This document shows positions 7,940 through 14,810 of a stretch of DNA of 15,024 nucleotides, piece by piece. The notes beneath the pieces were generated by a model, which did not search any database, was not told the DNA's origin, and saw only the letters and a program-made list of their open reading frames with translations. Each line of letters starts with the position of its first letter. Position 1 is the first letter of the stretch. The stretch comes from JAMCRM01 sp041685075 (GTDB lineage: Bacteria > Acidobacteriota > Terriglobia > Bryobacterales > Bryobacteraceae), in the NCBI GenBank assembly GCA_041685075.1, contig JAWLGN010000124.1, positions 1 through 15,024 of the forward strand, given 5' to 3'. The position numbers and the translations under genes are program-made.

Positions 7940-8797
7940 ATGCGATTCGTCAACTTCCAACGCGCTTCTTACGTAGAAACAGGGGTTGTGCTGGGCGAAG
8001 AGGTGATCAGCCTGCGGGATAGCGGGCTGGAGAGTATCCAGGCGGTGATGGCGCGGGGCGCCGACGGGCTGGACTCGGTGCGGCAATGGCTGCTGCGGCC
8101 GCCGGGCGGCGCCGTGGCGCAACTGAGCCAAGTGAAGCTCCGGGCGCCCCTGCTGCGGCCGTCCAAAATCATCTGCGTGGGCTTGAACTATCGCGACCAC
8201 GCGGCCGAGATGAACGTGGATTTGCCCGACGTGCCGACCGTATTTGCCAAGTTCGCCACCGCCATCATCGGGCCGGGCGAGCCCATCGTGCTGCCGCGGG
8301 CCTCCAAGGCGCCGGACTACGAGGCCGAGCTGGCGTTCGTGGTGGGCCGCGGCGGCCGCTATATTCCGGCGGAACGCTGGCGCGAGCACGTCTTCGGTTA
8401 TACCTGTTTGAACGACGTCTCGGCGCGCGACTTCCAGATGGCCACCAGCCAGTGGCTGATGGGGAAATCCTTCGATACCTTCGCGCCCATAGGTCCATGG
8501 GTGGTGACGGCCGATGAAATCCCCGAACCGCACGCGCTGGACATCAGCCTGACGCTCAACGGGCAGGTGATGCAGCGCTCCCATACGCGGAACCTGATCT
8601 TCGGGATTCCGGAGCTGATCGAGTATCTCTCTTCGGTCTTCACGCTGGAGGCGGGCGACGTGGTGGCCACCGGCACTCCCGCCGGCGTGGGCTACGCGCG
8701 CAATCCGCCGCGGCTACTGCGGCCCGGCGACGATGTGGCAATTACCGTCCAGGGTATTGGAGAGCTTCGCAACCCGGTAGTGGCGGAACCCGCCTGA
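7940..8797 (+). CDS. Fumarylacetoacetate hydrolase (FAH) family protein
   Basis: FAH-fold enzymes are Mg2+/Mn2+-dependent and hydrolyse or decarboxylate C-C bonds in acylpyruvates, oxaloacetate and related 2-oxo or 2-hydroxydienoate acids. It has 285 residues. A small N-terminal domain (about 1-70, DUF2437-like) precedes the catalytic domain (about 74-282). Metal ligands are Glu128 and Glu130 in DYEAELAFVVG and Asp159 in CLNDVSARD. Also conserved are GLNYRDHAAE with His87, Lys176 in MGKSFDTF and GTPAGVG (245-251). AAAGGGA at 928-934 of the 7 kb block (7928-7934) lies five bases before the ATG. It is first in a tight run with the Claisen enzyme (32-bp gap) and the phosphate acyltransferase. 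It could be an acylpyruvase, an oxaloacetate decarboxylase or an isomerase; sequence alone does not separate these. Confidence 0.9.
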   Translation: MRFVNFQRASYVETGVVLGEEVISLRDSGLESIQAVMARGADGLDSVRQWLLRPPGGAVAQLSQVKLRAPLLRPSKIICVGLNYRDHAAEMNVDLPDVPTVFAKFATAIIGPGEPIVLPRASKAPDYEAELAFVVGRGGRYIPAERWREHVFGYTCLNDVSARDFQMATSQWLMGKSFDTFAPIGPWVVTADEIPEPHALDISLTLNGQVMQRSHTRNLIFGIPELIEYLSSVFTLEAGDVVATGTPAGVGYARNPPRLLRPGDDVAITVQGIGELRNPVVAEPA

Positions 8798-8829
8798 CGC
8801 GGCTACCATGGTGGATCGAGGAGAATGGC

Positions 8830-10062
8830 ATGCATCAGCCCTGGAAGACCGATAAGTGGTTCACGAGCCCTTGGAACTGGGCCCCCGAAGTACGGGAGTC
8901 CTTGCACTTTCCCGAGCAGATCCGCTTTCACGACGTGACGCTGCGCGACGGTGAGCAGCAGACCGGCCTTGCCTTCCGGCGCGAAGAGAAAGTGGCCATT
9001 GCCAGGAAGCTGGCCGAAGCCGGCGTCCACCGCATTGAGGCGGGCATGCCCGCGGTCTCGGCCGATGACGAGGCCGCGATCAAAGACATCGTGGCGCTCG
9101 AACTGGGGCCGGAGATCTTCTCCTTCGCGCGCTGCATGCCTTCGGACGTGAAGCTGGCCAAGGAGTGCGGCGTTCACGGCGTCATCACCGAGATCCCGTC
9201 GAGCGATCACATCATCAAGAACGCCTACGGGAAGGACATGGACTGGGCCATCAAGTCCTCCATCGAAACCACGCTGGCGGCGAAGGAGGCCGGGCTGTAC
9301 ACGGTCTTCTTCACGATCGACTCGACGCGTTCGGAGCTGGAGGGCTACCTGGATCTCATCGAGAAGGTGGCCACCGAGGGACACATGGACGCCCTGACGC
9401 TGGCGGACTCCTTCGGCGGGTGCACCCCGGAGGCCATCGGGATGGTGATGCGGCGGCTCAAGGCGCGCTTCAACAAGCCCGTCGAGATCCATTGCCACGA
9501 GGACTTCGGGCTGGGGGTGGCCAATACCATCTCGGCGCTGGCCAACGGGGCGTCGGTGGCGCACGTCACGGTTTCGGCCACCGGCGAGCGCGCCGGCAAC
9601 GTGGCGCTCGAAGACACCGCCATGGCGCTGCGCACGATGTACGGCGTGGACACGGGAATCCGGACCGAGGTGCTCTACGAACTCTCGAAGCTGGTGCAGA
9701 AGCTGGCCGGGCTGGAGTTGCCGCCCAACCGTCCCATCGTGGGCGACTGGCTGTACTACATCGAGTCCGGTATCGTCACCATGTTCCACCGGCGGTGCAA
9801 GAAGGCGGCGCCGCTGGAGTACATTCCGTTCGCGCCGGAGATGGTGGGGCGTCCCGCTCCCGACGTGGCGTTGGGGAAGGGCAGCGGGATCGCCAATATC
9901 GAGGAGCACCTGGAGCGCCGCGGCCTGACTGCCACGGCAGAGCAGTCCAACGAGATCCTGGCGCGCGTCAAGCACATCGCCATAGAAAAGAAGGCGCTGC
10001 TCACCGCCGCGGAGTTCGAGGAGATTGCGGGCGCGGTGCTGGGGAAGAAGGCGGGCGCGTAG
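8830..10062 (+). CDS. LeuA/homocitrate synthase-like DRE-TIM Claisen enzyme
   Basis: It belongs to the HMGL-like DRE-TIM family, whose members condense an acyl-CoA with a 2-oxoacid (isopropylmalate, homocitrate and citramalate synthases). It has 410 residues, so it has the barrel plus a short linker region but not the C-terminal regulatory domain of full LeuA. Seen: FHDVTLRDGEQQTG (33-46; Asp35 metal ligand, Arg39 catalytic), EIHCHEDFGLGVAN (219-232; His221 and His223 metal ligands), GERAGN (252-257) and LGKGSG (348-353), the equivalent of the LGKHSG block of LeuA. The GERAGN and LGKGSG blocks favour a synthase over a lyase. Two positions differ from typical LeuA: QQTG instead of xSPG after LRDGE, and HCHED instead of HCHND. 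GAGGAG (8818-8823) six bases before the ATG supports the start. The acceptor oxoacid is unknown. Confidence 0.87.
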   Translation: MHQPWKTDKWFTSPWNWAPEVRESLHFPEQIRFHDVTLRDGEQQTGLAFRREEKVAIARKLAEAGVHRIEAGMPAVSADDEAAIKDIVALELGPEIFSFARCMPSDVKLAKECGVHGVITEIPSSDHIIKNAYGKDMDWAIKSSIETTLAAKEAGLYTVFFTIDSTRSELEGYLDLIEKVATEGHMDALTLADSFGGCTPEAIGMVMRRLKARFNKPVEIHCHEDFGLGVANTISALANGASVAHVTVSATGERAGNVALEDTAMALRTMYGVDTGIRTEVLYELSKLVQKLAGLELPPNRPIVGDWLYYIESGIVTMFHRRCKKAAPLEYIPFAPEMVGRPAPDVALGKGSGIANIEEHLERRGLTATAEQSNEILARVKHIAIEKKALLTAAEFEEIAGAVLGKKAGA

Positions 10063-10065
10063 CCG

Positions 10066-10992
10066 ATGTATCGCAACCTGGACGAGCTGGTGGAGGCCGC
10101 GCGGCGGCGCGGCCCCGCACGCATTGCCGTAGCCGCGGGCCAGGACCCGGACGTGCTGGCGGCGCTTCGCCAGGCGCGGGATATGGGGCTGGCGGAGGCT
10201 TTCCTGGTGGGCGATAGCGCGAAAATCCGCGCGTTGGCCGATCCCATCGACTACCGCCCCGCGCCGGAGGAGATCATCCACGAGCCGGACCCCGCCGCCG
10301 CCGCGCGCCGGGCCATCGCGCTGGTGCGGGAGGGGCGCGCGGACCTGCTCATGAAGGGTAAGCTCCCCACCGCCACGCTGGTGCGCGCCGTGCTCGACCG
10401 CGAGGCCGGGCTGCGCGCCGGCCGGCAGTTGAGCCAGGTGATCGTCTTCCAGGTCCCCGGCATCAACCGCCTGATGCTGATGTCGGACGCGGCTATCAAC
10501 ATCGCCCCCACCATCGAGCAGAAGGCGGAGATCTGCCGCAACGCGATCGAAGTGGCCCACGCCATAGGGATCGCCAAACCCAACGTGGCGGCGCTCACGG
10601 CGCTGGAGTTCGTCAACTCCGAAATGCCCGCCACGGTGGACGCGGCGGCGCTGGCGGCCATGAACCGGCGCGGCCAGATTACCGGCGCTTACGTGGAGGG
10701 TCCCATCGCGCTCGACGTGCCGCTAAGCCGTTTCGCCGCCGAACGCAAGGGCATCGACAGCCCGCTGGTGGAGCGCACCGATATTTTCATCCTGCCGTGC
10801 ATTGAAGCGGCCAACATCCTCTACCGTTCGATCCTGTATTTCGCCGGAGGCGAGTCGGGCGGGGTAGTGATGGGGGCGCGGGTGCCGCTCATTCTGCTCT
10901 CGCGCGCCGAATCGCCCGACACCAAGATCCGCTCCATCGCCATTGGGATGCTGGTGGTGGGGGCGGCGAAGGCCAAAGCGTCAGCGGCATAA
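10066..10992 (+). CDS. Phosphate butyryl/acetyltransferase family enzyme (Ptb-like)
   Basis: Enzymes of this family exchange CoA and phosphate on acyl groups (acyl-CoA + Pi to acyl-phosphate + CoA). The 308-residue length fits phosphate butyryltransferase rather than the long Pta forms. Family motifs seen: LLMKGKLPT (94-102), MSDAAINIAPT (139-149), AYVEGPIALDVP (208-219), and VPLILLSRAES (273-283) near the C-terminus. It starts 3 nt after the Claisen enzyme stop, indicating co-transcription and coupled translation. The usual partner, butyrate or acetate kinase, is absent from the window; the next gene is a membrane protein. The acyl group handled is unknown. Confidence 0.88.
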   Translation: MYRNLDELVEAARRRGPARIAVAAGQDPDVLAALRQARDMGLAEAFLVGDSAKIRALADPIDYRPAPEEIIHEPDPAAAARRAIALVREGRADLLMKGKLPTATLVRAVLDREAGLRAGRQLSQVIVFQVPGINRLMLMSDAAINIAPTIEQKAEICRNAIEVAHAIGIAKPNVAALTALEFVNSEMPATVDAAALAAMNRRGQITGAYVEGPIALDVPLSRFAAERKGIDSPLVERTDIFILPCIEAANILYRSILYFAGGESGGVVMGARVPLILLSRAESPDTKIRSIAIGMLVVGAAKAKASAA

Positions 10993-11022
10993 CAATGGCC
11001 GCGCGAATGCCGCTGCCATCGT

Positions 11023-12045
11023 GTGCCAGTCAGCTTTGCAGGCCGCGCCGCGCTGGCGGTGTCGATCGCCATTCTCCTTTGCGGAGCCGCGCTGGTCTTC
11101 TGGAAGACCGCCGATATTTTCCTGCTGGTCTTCGCCGCGGTGCTGCTGGCGGTGTTCCTGCGCACGGTGAGCCGATTCGTCCAGGACCATACCCGTCTGA
11201 CAGAGGGTTGGGCGCTGGCGACGGTGATTGTCGGCCTTGGCGGCCTGCTGCTGCTGGCGGGGATCACCATGGCGCCCAGCATCATCACGCAACTGGGCAT
11301 TCTGCGGGAACGGGTGCCGCAGGGGTTTGAAGACCTGCGCGCGCAGTTGGGCGTGGACGCCGCGGTGCTCCCCAGCGTCGAGCAGATTGCGCCGCTGGCG
11401 CCGCGTATCTTCAGCACCACGTTCGGTATCGGGGCGAGCGCGGCGGTGATCCTGGCGGTGGGGATCTATCTTTCGATGGCGCCGCAGAAATACAAGAGCG
11501 GCGTGGTGGCGCTGTTTCCCAAGGCCCGCCGGCGGCGCGCCGGAGAGGTGATCGACGCCATCGGGGAGACCCTGCGGCTGTGGCTGATGGGCAAGATCGT
11601 GGGGATGGCCTTTGTGGGGACGGCCACGACCATCGGGCTATGGGCGCTGGGGCATCCGCTGGCCTTCTCGCTCGGGCTGCTGGCCGGGCTGCTGGATTTC
11701 ATCCCCAATATCGGGCCCCTGCTGGCCTTCATTCCGGCGATCCTGATCTCCCTAATGGCGAGCCCCACCGAGGCGCTCTACGTGGCCATCCTGTACACCG
11801 CCGTGCAGGGCGTCGAGAGCTACCTGGTGGAGCCGTGGATGTACCAGCGCAACGTGGATCTGCCTCCCGCCCTGACCATCTCCGGCCAGGTATTCTTCAG
11901 CATTCTGCTGGGCTTTCTGGGGCTGCTCATCGCCACCCCGCTGCTGGCGGTGGGGTTGGCGCTGGTAAAGCAGTTGTACGTGGAGGAAGTGGTGGAGCAG
12001 CAGCCCACGCCCCTCGAGCCGGAAGCGCCGCCGAGAGCGGCATAA
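11023..12045 (+). CDS. AI-2E family (PF01594) membrane transporter
   Basis: This is a polytopic inner-membrane protein of the family that contains the AI-2 exporter TqsA, PerM and Na+/H+ exchanger-like members. It has 340 residues with about seven or eight hydrophobic segments: about 8-27, 30-47, 63-82, 135-152, 193-209, 212-229, 233-246 and 286-318. The family hallmark LLDFIPNIGPLLAFIPAIL is at 223-241 and SYLVEPWMYQR at 266-276. The C-terminus is a Pro/Glu-rich tail. The start is GTG at 11023, the only reasonable initiator after the in-frame stop at 10990; no Shine-Dalgarno is visible. It follows the Ptb-like gene by 30 bp and may belong to the same transcript. Export of a product from that pathway is possible, but the family substrate range is poorly known. 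Confidence 0.87.
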   Translation: MPVSFAGRAALAVSIAILLCGAALVFWKTADIFLLVFAAVLLAVFLRTVSRFVQDHTRLTEGWALATVIVGLGGLLLLAGITMAPSIITQLGILRERVPQGFEDLRAQLGVDAAVLPSVEQIAPLAPRIFSTTFGIGASAAVILAVGIYLSMAPQKYKSGVVALFPKARRRRAGEVIDAIGETLRLWLMGKIVGMAFVGTATTIGLWALGHPLAFSLGLLAGLLDFIPNIGPLLAFIPAILISLMASPTEALYVAILYTAVQGVESYLVEPWMYQRNVDLPPALTISGQVFFSILLGFLGLLIATPLLAVGLALVKQLYVEEVVEQQPTPLEPEAPPRAA

Positions 12046-12050
12046 GCCCA

Positions 12051-13289
12051 TCACGCGCGGCGTGGTTCAAAGGCGCGGCAGGTGACCCGCAGCAGGATGA
12101 ACGAGGTCACCAGCGGCAGCAGGCCGAAGCCGATGAAAACCGGGGTGTAGGAGAAGCGCGCCACCGCCCAGCCGGTGAGCAGGCTGAACAACATGCCGCC
12201 GAAGCCGGATCCCATGCTGGCCAGACCCCAGATGGAGGCGAGCGCGTTCTTGGGGTAGTAGTCCGCCGGAAGCGCCAGCATGTTTGCCAGGCTGCCTGTG
12301 TAGCCGAAGGTGGCGAAAGACACCAGCAGGATGGAGAGGCGCGCATCCGGCACCAGCACCGCGGGAATGGCGCTGGTCATCAGGGCGGGGAAGAGGATGA
12401 GCACGATCTTTCGGGTGGCCTGCGCGGAGAAGCCCTTGCGCAGCAGCCAGCCGGAGAGCGCGCCGCCGGCGATGTTGCCGACGTCGGCGGTGAGAAACGG
12501 AATCCAGCTATACATCCCGATGGTGGCCAGGTCGAAGCCGCGGGCGCTGCTCAGGTACTGCGGGAACCAGAAGATGTAAAAGTACCAGACCGGGTCGAAG
12601 AAGACCTTGGCGAGCGTGAGGCTCCAGACGAAGCGCTGGCGAAAAAGTGGTAGCACGGGGGGAGCGGGGGCGCGCGACTCGGCCTGGGCTTCCTTGGGGG
12701 TGTGATAGGTGAACAGCCAGACGGCCAGCCAGAGAAAGCCCGTCAGCCCCACGATCCAGAAGGCCTGCTGCCAGCCGTGGCGCAGCACCAACCAGGCCAC
12801 CAGCGGCGGCGCGACCACGGCGCCTATCGCCGAGCCGCTGTTGAAGATGCCGGAAGCGAGCGCCCGCTCCCGCACCGGGAACCATTCGGAAACTACCTTG
12901 ACGGCCGCCGGCCAGTTGCCCGCCTCCCCCATGCCTAACAGGAAACGGTAGGCGCCCAATGCCAGGGGCGTGCGCGCGAAGGCGTGCAGGATGCCCGCTC
13001 CGGACCACCACGCCATGCATAGCGCGTAGCCGCGCCGGGTGCCCAGGCGGTCGATCAGCGGTCCCGAGATGCCGTTCATGATGGTGTAGGCCAGCATGAA
13101 GGCGAAGACGATCCGGGAGTACTCGATATCGCCGAAGCCGAGTTCCTCACGCAGCACCGGGGCGGCCACCGAGAGGGTCTGGCGATCCAGGTAGTTGATA
13201 ACCGTGGCGAAGAAGGCCAGCGAGATGATAAACCATCGCATGCGCCGTGCCGGCGGCTCCGCGCCGGGGGCGGCGGCTGGTAGGGACAT
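12051..13289 (-). CDS. MFS transporter, anion:cation symporter type (hexuronate/galactonate-like)
   Basis: It is a major facilitator superfamily protein of the ACS family, whose known members move hexuronates, galactonate, glucarate and other organic anions with H+. From the ATG at 13289 it has 412 residues and about 12 membrane spans. Motifs: INYLDRQTLS (31-40) in TM1, GPLIDRLGTRRG (76-87) as the loop 2-3 MFS signature, and RFLLGMGEAGNWPAAVKVVSEWFP (115-138), characteristic of the ExuT-like subgroup. The frame stays open upstream to 13523, but that part runs antisense into the ceramidase-like gene and is not hydrophobic, so 13289 is chosen. It converges on the AI-2E gene with a 5-bp gap and diverges from the ceramidase-like gene. 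Sialic acid or uronate uptake would suit the neighbours, but this is inference. Confidence 0.88.
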   Translation of the reverse strand: MSLPAAAPGAEPPARRMRWFIISLAFFATVINYLDRQTLSVAAPVLREELGFGDIEYSRIVFAFMLAYTIMNGISGPLIDRLGTRRGYALCMAWWSGAGILHAFARTPLALGAYRFLLGMGEAGNWPAAVKVVSEWFPVRERALASGIFNSGSAIGAVVAPPLVAWLVLRHGWQQAFWIVGLTGFLWLAVWLFTYHTPKEAQAESRAPAPPVLPLFRQRFVWSLTLAKVFFDPVWYFYIFWFPQYLSSARGFDLATIGMYSWIPFLTADVGNIAGGALSGWLLRKGFSAQATRKIVLILFPALMTSAIPAVLVPDARLSILLVSFATFGYTGSLANMLALPADYYPKNALASIWGLASMGSGFGGMLFSLLTGWAVARFSYTPVFIGFGLLPLVTSFILLRVTCRAFEPRRA

Positions 13290-13298
13290 GAACGATCC

Positions 13299-13328
13299 AG
13301 ATTCCCAGACGGCCCGGCGCTCTGTCAA
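13299..13328 (-). promoter_or_regulatory. Possible MFS-gene promoter with perfect -35
   Basis: On the minus strand there is a perfect TTGACA (13328-13323). With an 18-base spacer, GAATCT (13304-13299) is a weak -10. The expected transcript start, near 13292, is almost at the ATG at 13289, so the mRNA would have little or no leader. The -35 overlaps the -35-like bases of the divergent promoter on the plus strand. Confidence 0.4.
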
Positions 13329-13348
13329 GGCAGGACGCGGCGTATACT
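13322..13348 (+). promoter_or_regulatory. Possible promoter of the ceramidase-like gene
   Basis: TATACT (13343-13348) is five of six to the -10 consensus. CTGTCA (13322-13327) upstream has a short 15-base spacer and is partly just the complement of the opposing TTGACA. The expected start near 13355 leaves GGGAGG (13359-13364) as a Shine-Dalgarno four bases before the ATG at 13369. Confidence 0.4.
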
Positions 13349-13368
13349 GGTCGCTTCCGGGAGGCGGC

Positions 13369-14796
13369 ATGGCGAAGAAGATCCAACGATTCCTGATCCT
13401 GTTTCTGGCGCTCGCATTGCCAGGCATCGCGCAGACCGGCGGGCGCGTGTTTCGCGCGGGCGCGGCCACCAGCAACATCACCCCGCCGCTGGGGCTGCCG
13501 CTGGTAGGCGGCTGGGTCCCCACCCCGTCGAAGTATATTCACGATGAGCTGCACGCCCGCGCCCTGGTGCTCGACGACGGCGCTACGCGGCTGGCCATCG
13601 TGGTGAGCGATAACCTGGGGATTCCGCGCTACGTTCTGGACGCGGCCCGGCGCGCCATTCACGAGAAGGCCGGGCTGCCGGTGGAGAACATCCTGCTCTC
13701 CGCCACCCATACCCACTCGTCGGCCAGCGCGCGCGGCGCGGGCGGCATTCTCGAGCGCACGCTCGACGATTACCAGCGCTTTCTGGTCGAGCGCATCGCC
13801 GACGCGGCGCTGTGCGCCATTCACAATCTCGAGCCGGCCGAAATCGCCTGGGGCGCGGGTCGCGAGCCGACCCAGGTGTTCAACCGCCGCTGGCGCATGA
13901 AGCCCGGGCCGGAGCTGCGCAATCCCTTCGGCGGGGTGGACCAGGTGAGAATGAACCCGCCCGCGGGGCATCCCAACCTGCTGGAACCGGCCGGACCCAC
14001 CGACCCCGAGATCGCTTTCCTGGCGGTGCGATCCATCTCCGGGCGGCCTATAGCGCTGCTGGCCAACTACTCCCTGCACTACGTGGGAGGGAATGAGCCC
14101 GCCGCCGTTTCGGCCGACTACTTCGGCATGTTTGCCGAGCGCATCGGCGAACTGCTCGGCGCCGGCGGCCAGGACCCGCCGTTTGTGGGGATCATGTCCA
14201 ACGGCACCAGCGGCAACATCAACAACATCGATTTCCGCCAGGCCAAACGCCCGCGGTACCCGCCTTACCAGAAGATGCGGATGGTGGCCAACATGGTGGC
14301 GGCCGAGGTGTGGAAGGCCTGCCAGACCCTGACCTGGCAGCCGTGGGTGCCGTTGGCCGCGGCGGCGCGCGAGGTTCCCATCGCGGTGCGGGTGCCGGGC
14401 GCGGACCAGATCCGGCGCGCGGAGGCCATCTTGAAAGACCCGCCCAAGTTTCACAACCGCGAAGAAGTCTACGCCCGAAGGGTGCTGGCGATGAGGGACT
14501 ATCCGGCCGAAGTCCCGCTGTTCCTCCAGGCGCTGCGCATCGGGGAGGTGGGGATTGCAACCATTCCGGCCGAGGCTTTCGTGGAGATCGGCTTGGAGAT
14601 CAAGAAGCGCAGCCCGCTGGACCGCACGTTCGTGATCTCGCTGGCGAACGGATGGTACGGGTATCTGCCGACGCCGGAGCAGCACGCGCTGGGCGGCTAC
14701 GAGACCTGGCTGGGAACCAACATTCTGGAGATCGAGGCGTCCCGGAAGATCACCTCCGCGCTGCTGGAGTTGCTTTCGAAAACCGCGGGGAAGTGA
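13369..14796 (+). CDS. Secreted ceramidase-fold hydrolase (neutral/alkaline ceramidase N-terminal domain family)
   Basis: It resembles the zinc-dependent N-terminal domain of neutral ceramidases (PF04734), enzymes that hydrolyse the amide of ceramide outside the cell. It has 475 residues: a signal peptide (1-22, ending IAQ) and one catalytic domain (about 26-465), without the C-terminal Ig-like domain of full ceramidases. Candidate zinc ligands by position in the fold are His114/His116 in ATHTHS (112-117), His237 in NYSLHYVGG, Glu402 in IPAEAF and Tyr430/Tyr432 in NGWYGYLPT. The ceramidase nucleophile motif GDVSPN is represented by SGNINNID (281-288), with Asn where the Ser should be. The protein is therefore probably a metal hydrolase of the same fold with another substrate or mechanism. 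ATG 13369 is chosen because it has GGGAGG upstream and starts a signal peptide. A sialidase gene follows after 14 nt. Confidence 0.82.
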   Translation: MAKKIQRFLILFLALALPGIAQTGGRVFRAGAATSNITPPLGLPLVGGWVPTPSKYIHDELHARALVLDDGATRLAIVVSDNLGIPRYVLDAARRAIHEKAGLPVENILLSATHTHSSASARGAGGILERTLDDYQRFLVERIADAALCAIHNLEPAEIAWGAGREPTQVFNRRWRMKPGPELRNPFGGVDQVRMNPPAGHPNLLEPAGPTDPEIAFLAVRSISGRPIALLANYSLHYVGGNEPAAVSADYFGMFAERIGELLGAGGQDPPFVGIMSNGTSGNINNIDFRQAKRPRYPPYQKMRMVANMVAAEVWKACQTLTWQPWVPLAAAAREVPIAVRVPGADQIRRAEAILKDPPKFHNREEVYARRVLAMRDYPAEVPLFLQALRIGEVGIATIPAEAFVEIGLEIKKRSPLDRTFVISLANGWYGYLPTPEQHALGGYETWLGTNILEIEASRKITSALLELLSKTAGK

Positions 14797-14804
14797 GCCA
14801 TAAT
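14776..14804 (+). promoter_or_regulatory. Possible leaderless promoter of the sialidase gene
   Basis: TCGAAA (14776-14781, four of six) and CATAAT (14799-14804, five of six) are separated by 17 bases. Six bases separate the -10 from the ATG at 14811, so transcription would start on the A of ATG. It lies across the 3' end of the ceramidase-like gene, so the sialidase could be expressed both from it and by read-through. Confidence 0.4.
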
Positions 14805-14810
14805 CTTCGC

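Noticed and set aside
8803..10560. A 585-codon minus-strand open frame spanning two plus-strand genes
   Set aside because: The Claisen enzyme and Ptb-like genes happen to be in the same frame, and the same codon avoidance keeps the opposite frame open across both. The two plus-strand proteins carry clear family motifs.
10995..11330. Alternative ATG start at 10995 for the gene after the Ptb-like gene
   Set aside because: It is in another frame that yields an Arg/Gly-rich peptide with no membrane segments; the AI-2E frame has to start at or near the GTG at 11023.
13290..13523. N-terminal extension of the MFS protein by 78 residues
   Set aside because: It overlaps the start of the ceramidase-like gene and its promoter region and has no MFS character; the first membrane span starts shortly after the ATG at 13289.
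13147..14685. A 512-codon minus-strand open frame opposite the ceramidase-like gene
   Set aside because: It is register-aligned with the sense gene and explained by absence of TTA, CTA and TCA codons; it has no recognisable motif.
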